Shown here in pieces: positions 39,003 to 52,133 of a stretch of DNA of 64,000 bases (positions are counted from its first letter, which is position 1; every line of letters starts with the position of its first letter). Source of the DNA: Hirudo medicinalis. Its lineage: Eukaryota > Annelida > Clitellata > Hirudinida > Hirudinidae. Both the position numbers and the translations under genes were made by a program. Where the stretch lies: contig MPNW01000469.1 in NCBI GenBank assembly GCA_011800805.1, forward strand, positions 154,444 through 218,443, written 5' to 3'. The notes below the pieces were generated by a model that searched no databases, was not told the DNA's origin, and saw only the letters and a program-made list of their open reading frames with translations.

Positions 39003-42000
39003 ATGAGTGGGAACTTATATAGAATGATTGTATGGGATCTAGTGAGGACAGGTGGTACATTAGAGGTTGATATGCAGGAATGGAAAAGAATTTGTATACA
39101 AATGGGCATATTTGACGCTATAAACCCAGAAGAATTTTTGAGCTGTTGTACCTCCATCCATTACCGAAGTATTGATAACTCACGATTTGCAATGAAGCTG
39201 CAACTAAATTTTGGCTATTGTCCGGTATTGAATTTTTTTATATGGTTTTTAGATAAGATCTAAATTAATTAAACGTAATGTTTTTCTATTTGATTGATTT
39301 ATTTGATATCTTCCAACTTTACAAATAGGCATATATCAAAACTGATGGGTGCAAAAATCGCAGCTGTAGCAACCTGCATTGTTGCTTACATTTTCTTCTC
39401 AATGAGTGCAAATATGGATCAAGATGCAAATTCAGTCATAACTTGAAAGACAACCACAACATTTTGATCCTGGGGGAGAATTTCATGGAAGATCTCAGTA
39501 ACAAGCAACTTGTTGAGATCTTAAAATTGAGAAATGTAATTATGCACATTGATCATTATAAATAAGTTTTCACCTAAAAATTAAAAAACAAAATTATTTA
39601 AAAATTATTAGATAATGAAGTTTGTTTATTTGTTTGCAGGGTTATTTAATTAAATATTAGTATTGCATTGTAGCTGATTCCAGTAAGGCCCCTAATCTGC
39701 AAAGGATACAACTCCTTGGTTGGTTGCAAATTTGGGACAGAATGCACATGCTTACATCTTTGTGGGCATTACATTACTGATGACTGCAGTTATGGCAGGA
39801 ATTGTAAAAGATCTCATGATTTAAAAGATCTGAAAGTCCAAGATATTCTTGAAAAACATGGTATCAAAGCTAAACAATCTTGCAAAGAGATTTTAAATGA
39901 GATTAGGAAAAGATCTGGATGCCAGCAAAATAATGAGAGAAAACAAGCTATATCCTATGATATGTCGACTTCATTAACCAGACTCTCAATAAATGATCAG
40001 GAACAAAGTAGTGAAAAGTTATTAAATGAATCACAACTCATTTGTACTTTTTTTCTGAGAAATAAATGTCTCTACAAGGAAAATTGTACTAAATTTCACC
40101 AGCCTGATCATCTGCCTTATCATTGGCAGTACCTCAATAATAAAGGAATGTGGTTGGATTTGCCTCTAAATAAAGACATTGAAAGAAATTATTGCATTTG
40201 TGAGGACCATGTTAAAATACCCATGTAAGTTTATCACAATTTGAAAGATTGTTGAAATTGTGATTTTTTACTGAATAATTATGGATTAGATTTTAAATCA
40301 TCATATCATCTGAACCAGCATTTGAATGTTTCAAGTATTCATTACAGTAAGAAATTGAAAATGCATTTCTTTTTATATTGTAAAACACAAAATCTGGAAA
40401 TTTTGAAAGGATATTTTAGAATCAAGAAAAAAAAAATTTTCACATTGATTAAACCCTTTTCTGTGCAGGGGTAGTATCCAAATAACCCTGCATTTAAATG
40501 ATATGACCTGGTCAGATCCTAATAGTAACAATGGAAAAATAAGGAGACTTAGCACAGAACATCAAAAGGATGCTTCCAAAGGATTCCTGTTTCTCACTGT
40601 TTGGAAGTGGTTTTGGATGAAAGATGAAGTTTGGATCACTTACGATGCTGAGGTGACCATCACTTTCTGATTGGTCTCTTATTTAGGAATTGATATGCTA
40701 AGAGAAATGGCATTAATTTTATTTTAAACTCATTATTGAATTTTAAATATTGAAGCTGGTTGACTGACTCATAGACAAGTATAATTGATTGAATTTGTTC
40801 TTTTTTGCTCATTTATTGTCCTAGTTGTAATCCCTTATACAACGAAATTATATCATTTATCCATTAAAAATATCTGATTAATTTTATAGGATGGATACCC
40901 ATCTTCTGAAATAATTGAAGCAGTATTCCAGAAAAAGCCAACATATCAAATTCAATTTGTTGCAAACCATTGGAATTACAAAATTGACCTTGAAAAAATG
41001 ATCCAAATAAATAAACAATCGGGAAAACTGAGGCATATGAGAAGACGACCTGATATCTTTAATGAGGAAACAAAACTTCCTAAAAGGTTAAAATAGGCAT
41101 GTTCTTGTCTTTGAATATTATTGACAATGTTGCCAATGGGGATCAAGTCAAGAGGCAGAGATCTTAACTTATTTATTCATTTCTTGAGAAGATCTTACAA
41201 AAATGAATGTAAACTAAAATTTGAGTTTGTACACAAAAACTCCGATGATGCTTGAAGGCCATCCGAAAGGATAACTATTTAGCGTCTCTGATGCTATGCA
41301 TAAGGTGCTATATAAATAAAGTACATTTACTGTTCCTGCTAATTGCCACCCACATAGAAGCTTTTTAACGACTAATTAATTATACAGATTAATATAAAAT
41401 TAAAAACGTTGTGGTGGTAATTGCAGAAATAAATTAGTATTAGGCAGTGTTGAGTAATTTTGATTTATATAAATGTTTAAAAATTGAAGTCGAGGTGGAT
41501 GACTTAATTTCAATTGATATGTCAGAATAAATCTGAGGAGCTGAGCATTTGATGGAAAATGATTTAGTTGTCGTGTGGGATCTGAACGAAAGTTGTTCAC
41601 GTTACATGACAAAAAATTTCCATAAAAAATTGTTGTCTTAACTATTGGTTCATGTGAAAACACTTAAAGTTATTTACAAGGAAGGCATTTCAATTATCAT
41701 CTATTTCATAACTTAGATGAAATGCCTTTGCTTGGCTTGTCAAAAAATTTGCTATGAAGAAGTTTTTTGTCTAAAGCCAAATGAGTACTGTCCCATCGGG
41801 ACTTGGAAAGAAGCAGTGGTACTCGGTGTATGTGAAAAGGTTACAAACACCCCTTAATTTTAGCATAACTCCTTAAATATTGGACTGATCAAAACAAAAT
41901 TAGGAATTAATATGTTTATTCTGATGTTTCACATTGAGCTTTATGGTCATCCCAAAGCAAAGCTTTGGCAATGCATTAGTGGCACTAAGCGATGCAACCC

Positions 42001-44872
42001 CTGCCAGCCATTTTTTAAATAAACACTAGTGTAAAGAAATTACAGGGTGAGAATATTAGATATCAATAAATACTGAAAAAATTATATTGCAAGATTTTTA
42101 ATGAAATTTCGACCCTTATTCATCAATATTTCGTTTATCAATAAAATACCGTTAACACTGTTTACAGGGATTTATACAGAAACTAGCTTTTTTAAACTGG
42201 CTGCACCCGTGATATATTCAAACTCATTTATTTGTGGCAAGACTTTCCTCTTTTTTTTTATATTTATTAAACAAAATGACATTAAATACAGTTACAAAAC
42301 CCGCAAAATTACATACTTAATCATAAATTTTGTAAAAAAGGACAACCCGAAGGGATATACTCCCGCTGATGGGCTGCCTGTTCCAATGACAAAAATTTAA
42401 AGCCGAGTATCACAAAAGAAATGATTTTACTTACTTAGAATATATGATTTGTAAGTACTTTTGAATATAGATATGGACTTAGAGGATGTAATGGTGATGG
42501 GAATCGAGGAAAATAAGCGACGGCCAGAGCACTTCAATGAAAATTTTTTGAGCATGGTTCGAGAAGCTTCAGGTATATATTTATCGGCGGATCGCAAACA
42601 ATATGAGTGAATATCAGATGAACGTGTAAAAAAGTTTTTAAATTAATGTGGCAATAGATTGTTTGCATATTTATATATAAAGATAGCAATCAAAAAGTCA
42701 CTTGTTTGATAAATGTTTAAAATAGAATTTTCATAAAAGGATAGCTTGGAAGATGACGAAGGAGGAATATTAAAGAGGATACGAATAGAGCATTTTTGAG
42801 ATATGTGAAGGGATTTTAGTCTTGAAGTGTAGTTCGAGGCCCAAACAATGTTACAGTATGATAAATATGGATAAATAAGTGAATAATACAACATAAGTGC
42901 AACAGTTTTNGGTCTGACAATACTTGAGCTATACAAGGAATTGAGGCACTAACAAGGATAGGATCAATTTCATCAAGGCCGCAACTATGGGATGTCTTCA
43001 TTTGAGTAGCAATATTCCTGATCTCACTAGGCGTCGTTGGATAAACATTCATCGATTGTAATGCAGGATATTTTAGGTAGGATTCAAAATTTAGAGATGG
43101 AATGGGGATTTGTTGTGCTAGGTCACTGCCGATGTTCGCAAAATAATTGTTGAATGCTTTTGTTATGTCCCCCGGTGTGGCCAGATCCTTGCCATCGATG
43201 GACTTAAAAACATTAACTTCAGATCTGTGCCTGTTCAATAATTGTATAATTAAGTTCCAAGTTTTTTTCATATTGTTCTGATATGATTTGAACTTTGTTG
43301 AATAGAATTCTCTAATGGCTTTTGTTTTGATGGACTTGAATTTGTTTATGTAGGATCTCTTCCTTTTGTGCATTTTAATTAACAATTCCAGATATGATTT
43401 AATTTGCAACAACATTAACTATAAACCACACTCCATCACAAATGAATAAAACAAAAGCTTTGAATCAATTTAGTTTTGTTATTTGTTTAAATGTTATTTA
43501 TTCAATTTTATTAAATTATTAATTAAGTTAGAAATTTATGTTTGTTATTCCTCAAAATTCATTTTATTTATTTTTACATTTATTTATTTGGTTGAAAATA
43601 GCTTAGTTGGCCTAGAATAGGCAGTCAGAATGACATGTGCAAATGTCATGTCGCTACTTTTCAACATTTGGGAGGAGTCCTTGTGAGAAAAAAGCCAAAA
43701 TGATGTTTAAAATAATACAGTTGACCTAGAAAAAGGTCAAAGTTGAAAATTTAGAATGGACTAGTTGACCTATGAATGGCATATAGAATGACATGTGCAA
43801 ATTTTTGTTCACCTTTTGGGAGGAGTTCTGGGGATAGAGAGACACACAAATATATTTTCTGATGTATATTATATAAGATTTGCTTCTGGGGGAGGTGGTT
43901 TAACCAAGAACCAAGGGTGCATCTTCCCAATTGATTACAGACTTCACCACAGATGTTATCTGATGACCTATTTTTGCTTTTCCAAGTCCAAATGTAACTA
44001 ACTTTTTACATGTCTAAGAGTTTTTGGTTACTTGGAAGTGTACATCCCCCGTGGCAGGCAGCTGTTAGGGGTATATAAATCCCTGCCCTACTACAGTCCT
44101 CACAGCTTTATGTTTGATATATAAAAAATTAAAATGTGCTGAATGAAGTTTTGACAGGCATGACATTTTCAAATGTTTCTCTTTTAGTGTATCAAATATG
44201 GTGAAAAGAGAAGAAAATAATTCATCTGATGAAACTGTGGCAGTAAGTTCAGGATTAGATAGCCTCTATACCCAGCTGGATGTAAGTGCTTTAATAACAT
44301 ATTCTGAATCATTCAAAAATTAAATATTTTTTCTACAAAGGTCCTAAGTGTGGAATTTAGAGATATTCAGAAGATTTTCAGTGACAGCATCCCTATGAAG
44401 ACTCTTAAAAAAATTGAAAATTCCCAGTTGCGGAAATGTTTCACAGTGTTTGTCATCGAGAGTTTTGAGAAATACATTTTAGCATGGTAATGTCATGTTC
44501 TTTTGTAGGAAGAAACATTCTTTGAAAAACAAAGGTGAGGTTCATTGGCGGGAAAAATTTCTATTTTATGGGACGCAAAGTCAATCTGTGGAAGCCATTT
44601 GTTGTCGAGGCTTTAATAGGGACTTACTCAACAGCAAAGGTATCAGTTTTTCAGAGGATGCATCATTCTTCCTGGATGACCCTGGTTGTGATCGGATACT
44701 CTTGGCAAAAGTAATAATCAGGGAGTTCATTGAACCAAACCATACCCGCTCCCCTCCTGCAAATTCGGAGAATGAAGATATTAACAGCTTATTTTTTAAT
44801 GATTTAAGACCATCTATTTATGTTATCTATGATAACAGTCAAGCATATCCAGAATATCTGATCGAATTTTGA
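39003..44872 (+). CDS. PARP12-like: PARP12-like paralogue with degenerate catalytic domain (ZAP-like pseudoenzyme or decaying gene)
   Basis: Exons 39003-39224, 39329-39535, 39674-40224, 40469-40652, 40890-41086, 44188-44281, and the last from 44341 to the stop at 44872. Intron positions and phases match the PARP12-like gene at 27493-30531, and exons 2 (207) and 5 (197) have identical lengths. CCCH fingers and both WWE regions are kept (CKYGSRCKFSH, CSYGRNCKRSH, CLYKENCTKFH, HLPYHWQYL, WKWFWMKDE). In the PARP domain the catalytic His is Tyr (FLFYGTQ), the donor loop is shortened by about nine residues, and the Tyr of GKGSY is Ser (SKGISFSEDAS). Ile in RPSIYVIY remains, so ADP-ribosyl transfer is not expected. 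Loss of His to Tyr also marks vertebrate ZC3HAV1. The last exon needs a short intron or frame shift at about 44402-44509, so a decaying gene is possible. Intron 5 is 3.1 kb with LINE, repeat and gap. Confidence 0.82.
41940..42045 (+). repeat. Dispersed repeat R3, copy 1
   Basis: Shares about 105 bases (ttggcaatgcattagtggca, then gcgatgcaacccctgccagc) with 45571-45678 in the same orientation. Non-coding. It lies in the large intron of the second PARP-like gene; the other copy lies just beyond that gene's stop. Confidence 0.85.
42643..43415 (-). mobile_element. LINE fragment, family A, with RT core replaced by an assembly gap
   Basis: The minus strand encodes an endonuclease-RT linker and RT N-terminus (IREFYSTKFKSYQNN, FNNYFANIGSDLAQQ, SCGLDEIDP; 43415-42911), then a single 'n' at 42910, then the C-terminal thumb (MLYYSLIYPYLSYCNIVWAS; 42909-42643). 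The second half matches the LINE at 19118-20165. The missing core probably sits in an unsequenced gap or was lost at a misjoin. Confidence 0.85.
43594..43877 (+). repeat. Dispersed repeat R1, two tandem diverged copies
   Basis: Copies at about 43594-43686 and 43730-43877 carry agaatgacatgtgcaaat and tttgggaggagt as in 34027-34190. They lie in the big intron of the second PARP-like gene, next to the LINE fragment. Confidence 0.75.
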
Positions 44873-46535
44873 TTTTTGCAAAAAGATGAAGTGCTTGATC
44901 TCCTCTTAAAACTTTGCAAAATAAATAAATGGACTAACTCTACTGATCCACTTATTTATTCAATTTATGGCATTGGTCTAGTTATTATATAACCTGAGAT
45001 AAAAGCTTATAAATAATAATACTGTCATATTCGTTATTAGGTGGATCGTCTGCTTGGGCAGTTTTGCGGTAACTTCGAACCACAATGCATTTGACGACCA
45101 GACCTAGGTATTATTTTGAGTCAGTAATTCCAAGAAAAGCTTCTGATAGGTCCGTTTGCATAGCACCACAAGCAAGGCATCGGGGGCCATTTATATAGCA
45201 TAGCCCCCCAGAGGACTTCATGGCAATGCAAGGTGGGTTGCAAACGCTTCCAGAGCCCTCTGAGCCAACTTGCACCTCCAACACTCGTCCTAGAAGTTTC
45301 TACGGATTTTTTTTAACTTCAGTGCTCGCTCAGAGCTTATGACAGTTTGTGCAAGTACATTCAAACTAAATTGTTTCACAAATTTTTATCAAAATGGAAA
45401 TATACGTGATTGATGTCAGTGCATAGTAAATACCTATTGAAGACCAGGAAACCCTAAACATTATCATAAACCTCTGGACATGAATAAGCACGAGCCATTG
45501 GCATTGTGGATTCTGAAATGCTAACACAAAACCAGATGATGCTACCCCGAATGAGCCGACTCACACAAGCTTTACGGTCACCAAAAAACAGCTTTGGCAA
45601 TGCATTAGTGGCACAAAGCGATGCAACCCCCTGCCAGCCATTTTTTTTTAAATACACACTAGCACAAAGAAAATACAGAAACTATACTCAAACAGGACAG
45701 TGAATCAACTTTGGAAAAAACGTTAAATCAGACCAAAATTAGCAGTCACTCTCAATCATCAGACCCTCCTCAATTTGTGTAGCCTCCACTCTAATATTTG
45801 ACAACAAGATTCATCCCATACCACAAGAAGGTCTTACTGTATAATAACGAAAACAGAAATGTTGATTTCAATGATGACATCCAAACTCTCAGTGTGTTAA
45901 ACTGTGGCATTGATCAAATTAGATAGGAGCATCTTTACGAGTTAAGACACTCACAGCAAGCAGAATTAAGTGGAAGTGGTCTTCCTCAAATGGAAAGAGT
46001 CAGAGATTGTCTCCAGAACCCCTCAAGATAAAAATGATCACTGACGGTAGTCTGGAAGTGACAGATGGAGGCATGAACTTAGCCTTCAAGGCATACATGT
46101 GAGCAATGTCGCAAGTACACCATTTCAACATGCCCTATTGGAGTCACATGTTGAACCAAATGTGCAAAAAGAAACAAACAGGGACATTGCCATCACTATT
46201 ACCAATAAAATAATTATAACACTCGGAGAGCTATGGTTAGTGTACAGACAAACAGAAAATAGATTCTGAAAATTAAACCGAAACATTTTTAAGCAATGTC
46301 AAATGGATCCAGGCACCTGAAATCCATGAAAAACAACAAAATTCTTGACAAAATGTCTCAGCATTTCATGATTTTGGCAATGCAATTCATCAAAATAACA
46401 TAATATCTCTCACAGAACGATCAAATTGGATGGACGAATCGACAATACCAGCCACGCTGGCTAATGAACAAATTTTAACCAAAATTAAATCAATTAAGCA
46501 AACAAAAATCAAATTTAGTCAGGCAACTGATGACT
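44873..46535. other. Intergenic between the second PARP-like gene and CDC42
   Basis: Holds repeat R3 copy 2 (45571-45678). The rest is AT-rich with no frame I recognise. Both genes end here (tail-to-tail), so 3'UTRs of each probably occupy part of it. Confidence 0.5.
45571..45678 (+). repeat. Dispersed repeat R3, copy 2
   Basis: Direct repeat of 41940-42045, 3.6 kb away (ttggcaatgcattagtggca and the following CCCCTGCCAGCC block). Function unknown. Confidence 0.85.
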
Positions 46536-48749
<2,214 letters not shown>

Positions 48750-51013
48750 ATGAAGCAGTCAATCATATTTTCCATTCTTTTGATAATTGCGCAATTAATA
48801 GTTTTAAATTCTACCTCGGATGGGTGAGAAATATCTAGCAACAAATCTTGAATTAAAATTTTATATGATGCGATTTGATTTAACGGGTTTATACTTAATA
48901 TTTAAGTAGCGATGATGATGAGCTGATGAAACTCATGAGAGAATTCTTAACAATTCTTCGGTCGAATGGTAACGGAGAAAATTATTACAATCCCAAAAGA
49001 GAGACTGGTCGATTAAGTCCAACTGGGTTCAAAGCGGAGCTACCGATTCTGGTTAGATTATATTTGAAGATGGCGTTCCTGCGTGGCTTTAAAAATTGAC
49101 TTTGTGATACTACAGCTGTCTGAAATAATTCTATAAATGTGCGCTAATGAACCATTCCCGAATTTATATTTCTTAATACATACCATTATTAGATTTTCTT
49201 ATATTTAGAAAGACTGCGAAACTAACTATCACATTTAAATGTAAAAATTGAACTTTCTCAATTTGTTATGAAATTGTAAGCCGTAACATTCCTTAACTTC
49301 AGATTTGTTCTCTTGTCCATAATTCACTTTGTAATTTGAATTTTTAATGATGATAGGAACAACTAAAACATAACTTATAGGATGATTTATGGACGATTGA
49401 TGTAGTCGAATGGTGGAAGATGAGCGAAGGTGATCAGGTATGTTTTACAGAGATGAGCAATTTAGGTGATAATGTTGCAAGTGTTCTGCCGGTGATGAGG
49501 GCATTTTTGAATATAACACGATGGTGACTGGGTAGCAAATGCAGATGTTTCAGGCAGGCGGATAATTCTGGCTGTTTATGAATTATTAAAGTTTGAGGAA
49601 AGAAATGAGGGAAGTGGATACAAGAATGGGCCCCTTCTAGTTGCAATTATCCACGCTGGAAAGAATAGAATTTTTAAAATAAAATTTAAAAAATGTTTGA
49701 AAGCTTAAAAAAAAAATCAGAAATTTTTTAGAAACAGAATTTTGCGTCAAAGTATAGAGTATAATCATGAAAAATATTAACAAGTTTTTGATTTTTCTAA
49801 TAAATTTCCTCCAAGTAATAATAATAGTTAATTTACATGTATACGACATTTCATGGAAGATGTCTAGATACAAAGAAGACTGTTGAAAACAAACATCATT
49901 TAATTTGTTTATTAACATTAGCATTTTTTTGGGAAGAACGATAAGGAAACGCTTGAAATTAATTACTATTTGATTTAGAAAAGGAGAACGAGTTATAACG
50001 AAATGACCATTCCATGTGGTAGAACCCAAAAGACTCCGGCATTCGACAAAAGAATAATGGGCGGTCACACAGCAATACCGCATTCCTGGCCTTGGCAAGT
50101 TCGCCTTCAGAGGAGTAATGGACCGTTCATGCAAACATATTTCAAGGACATATGCGGAGCCACTATCATCTCTCCTGAACATGTTTTAACTGCAGCTCAT
50201 TGTTTGTAAGCTCCTTCAGCAAAATGATGATTGACAAGATTTTAAAATGTTTACTTACATTGCAATTACTTACATTAAATCCTCTTGTTCATTTTAACAG
50301 CATTTATTTGAAACGTTTTAAAGGTGGGATACAACGACAAACAAGAAAGACGTGAATTCGAAATATCGAGTGATTGCAGGAGACCACGATAGATCTACTG
50401 ATGCGGACGGACCAACGCAAATAGTGGACGTCCAAAGTATCATCACACATCCTAACTACATTACCACGACTTCAAGAAACGACATTGCTATTCTAGCATT
50501 AACAAATGCTTTTAATTTCAACGAGAACATCAGCAGTTGTTGTCTCCCGAAAGAAAATACCGCAATGGAGAAGCTCTGTTACGCGACTGGATGGGGGGAC
50601 ACTGAAAAGGGTAATTTCCGAAGAACAATCAAAATTTAATGAAATCACTTAAACTGAAAAATGTTGCAGGTCATACCGATTTTCTCAAGCAAGTGAGGCT
50701 TCCACTATTTTCAACTGGAGAATGCAACCAAAAGTTTTATGGTCAAATGATAGGAGATGAAATGATATGTGCTGGCTACGAGGAAGGAAACAAAGATACT
50801 TGCCAAGGTGACAGCGGAGGTCCGCTAGTGTGCCACGACAACGGAACTTGGGTTTTAGAAGGCGTTACAAGCTGGGGCGTCGGTTGTGCTCTTCCTAACA
50901 AACCTGGAGTTTATACTAAGGTTGTTTCTTACCTCAGCTGGATAAAATCGGCCATCGGAGGTGAGATGGTTAATTATGGCATAACATTGAAGTTATATAT
51001 TCTAACTTACTAA
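48750..51013 (+). CDS. Secreted trypsin-like serine protease zymogen (S1 family)
   Basis: Six exons: 48750-48823, 48910-49051, 49381-49437, 49979-50205, 50324-50610, 50670-51013. The ATG at 48750 opens a clear signal peptide (hydrophobic FSILLIIAQLIVL). A novel acidic, aromatic propeptide follows in small exons (DDDELMKLMREF; DDLWTIDVVEWWK), then TIPCGR, whose Cys probably tethers the propeptide by a disulfide. Activation is expected at DKR/IMGG (about residue 116). The catalytic triad is complete: His in LTAAHC, Asp in RNDIAILAL, Ser in GDSGGPL. Asp six residues before that Ser (KDTCQGDSGG) with glycines in WGVGC and PGVYT predicts cleavage after Lys or Arg. Known relatives digest proteins or act in coagulation and immune cascades; which applies is open. 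A strong donor at 50961 (GGAG then gtgaga) suggests that the real C-terminus may continue in another exon rather than stop at 51013. Confidence 0.92.
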
Positions 51014-52133
51014 TTCACCAACTTCCGGGTTTATATGAATGATATGTTTGTATTCATAAGTTGTATTTAAAGTAACTTATTCTTAATTTAAGCCAATAAC
51101 TGATGAAAACACATAAGAACAGATAAAAAATTATTAAATTCGTAAATTCTTGTGAAAGTGACCACGGGTCTCAAATATTTACAATCTGTTACAATCTGTA
51201 TATATGCGTATCCCATTCGAATAAACTTTAAAACACTCATAGACACCAAACTCCAGAACTTGATAATAACTTCAAGTTATCTGAATATAATATCGAATAA
51301 CGAGATAATAATTGCGTCTGCTTATAACCCGAATAGGCGATACCCAACCAATGGAAAATATCTTGCCTCTAATGTAATTATGGAACGTATTAATTACAAT
51401 AAATAAATTCAAACATTCAAATAATGTACTTAATGTACTTAATGCTAACACTTAAAGCTTGCTACCAAGAAAGTTCTCGTTCTACCTGGTATTTCCAAAA
51501 TTTGTTTATTTCCAGTTGGCACCTAAAAGACGAAACAGCGCAGAATAATTAAGCATTGATAATAAACCAAAGTATTTTTAACCCATTCACTAACTTCACG
51601 CGAAAATAATAACGCAATGCGTTATTTTCATTTATTCACAAAATTTCTATTTCTCTGTCTCGTAATGTTTATCTGATAACCGGATATCGGCTTTAAAAAC
51701 GCGATACTTTGTTACATTTTTTTCTCATTACATTAATTTTGTTTTCTCTGTGAAATCTTTCAGTTTCAACCATCTAACAAGCCAAGAAGTTTTCGCATAC
51801 CAGGGCACAAACCAACGACATTACTCATAACCATTGTGCTACTGACATTGTTCGTCACATTTGCGTCAAGCTGGGATTTTAGGATCGTGACCATGCGCAA
51901 CGCTTCGTATCGACATTTAGAATGACACAATAAAGCAATTTGTCTGTGAAGGAGATTATTTCTAGATTGCGTACTAGAGAATTGAAGATACAACTACAAC
52001 AAAATGGTTTTAAAATTTGACTCTCGTAAAATTTGTTGAAAAGGATTTTTATGATAAAATGTCAAGAATGCCGCTTAAATGTAAACATCTAAGTTGCAAC
52101 AGTAAATAGAATATCTTTGAAGGCAAAAAGGAA
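51014..52133. other. Intergenic, no supported gene
   Basis: Lies between the protease and the SLC46-like gene. Frames such as 51152-51406 are in a position to be a last protease exon but have no protease-like content. The rest shows nothing recognisable. Confidence 0.45.

Noticed and set aside
44474..44495. 22-base intron in the second PARP-like gene
   Set aside because: GT and AG ends and phase fit, but this is below any usual animal intron size; a longer intron or an indel is more likely.
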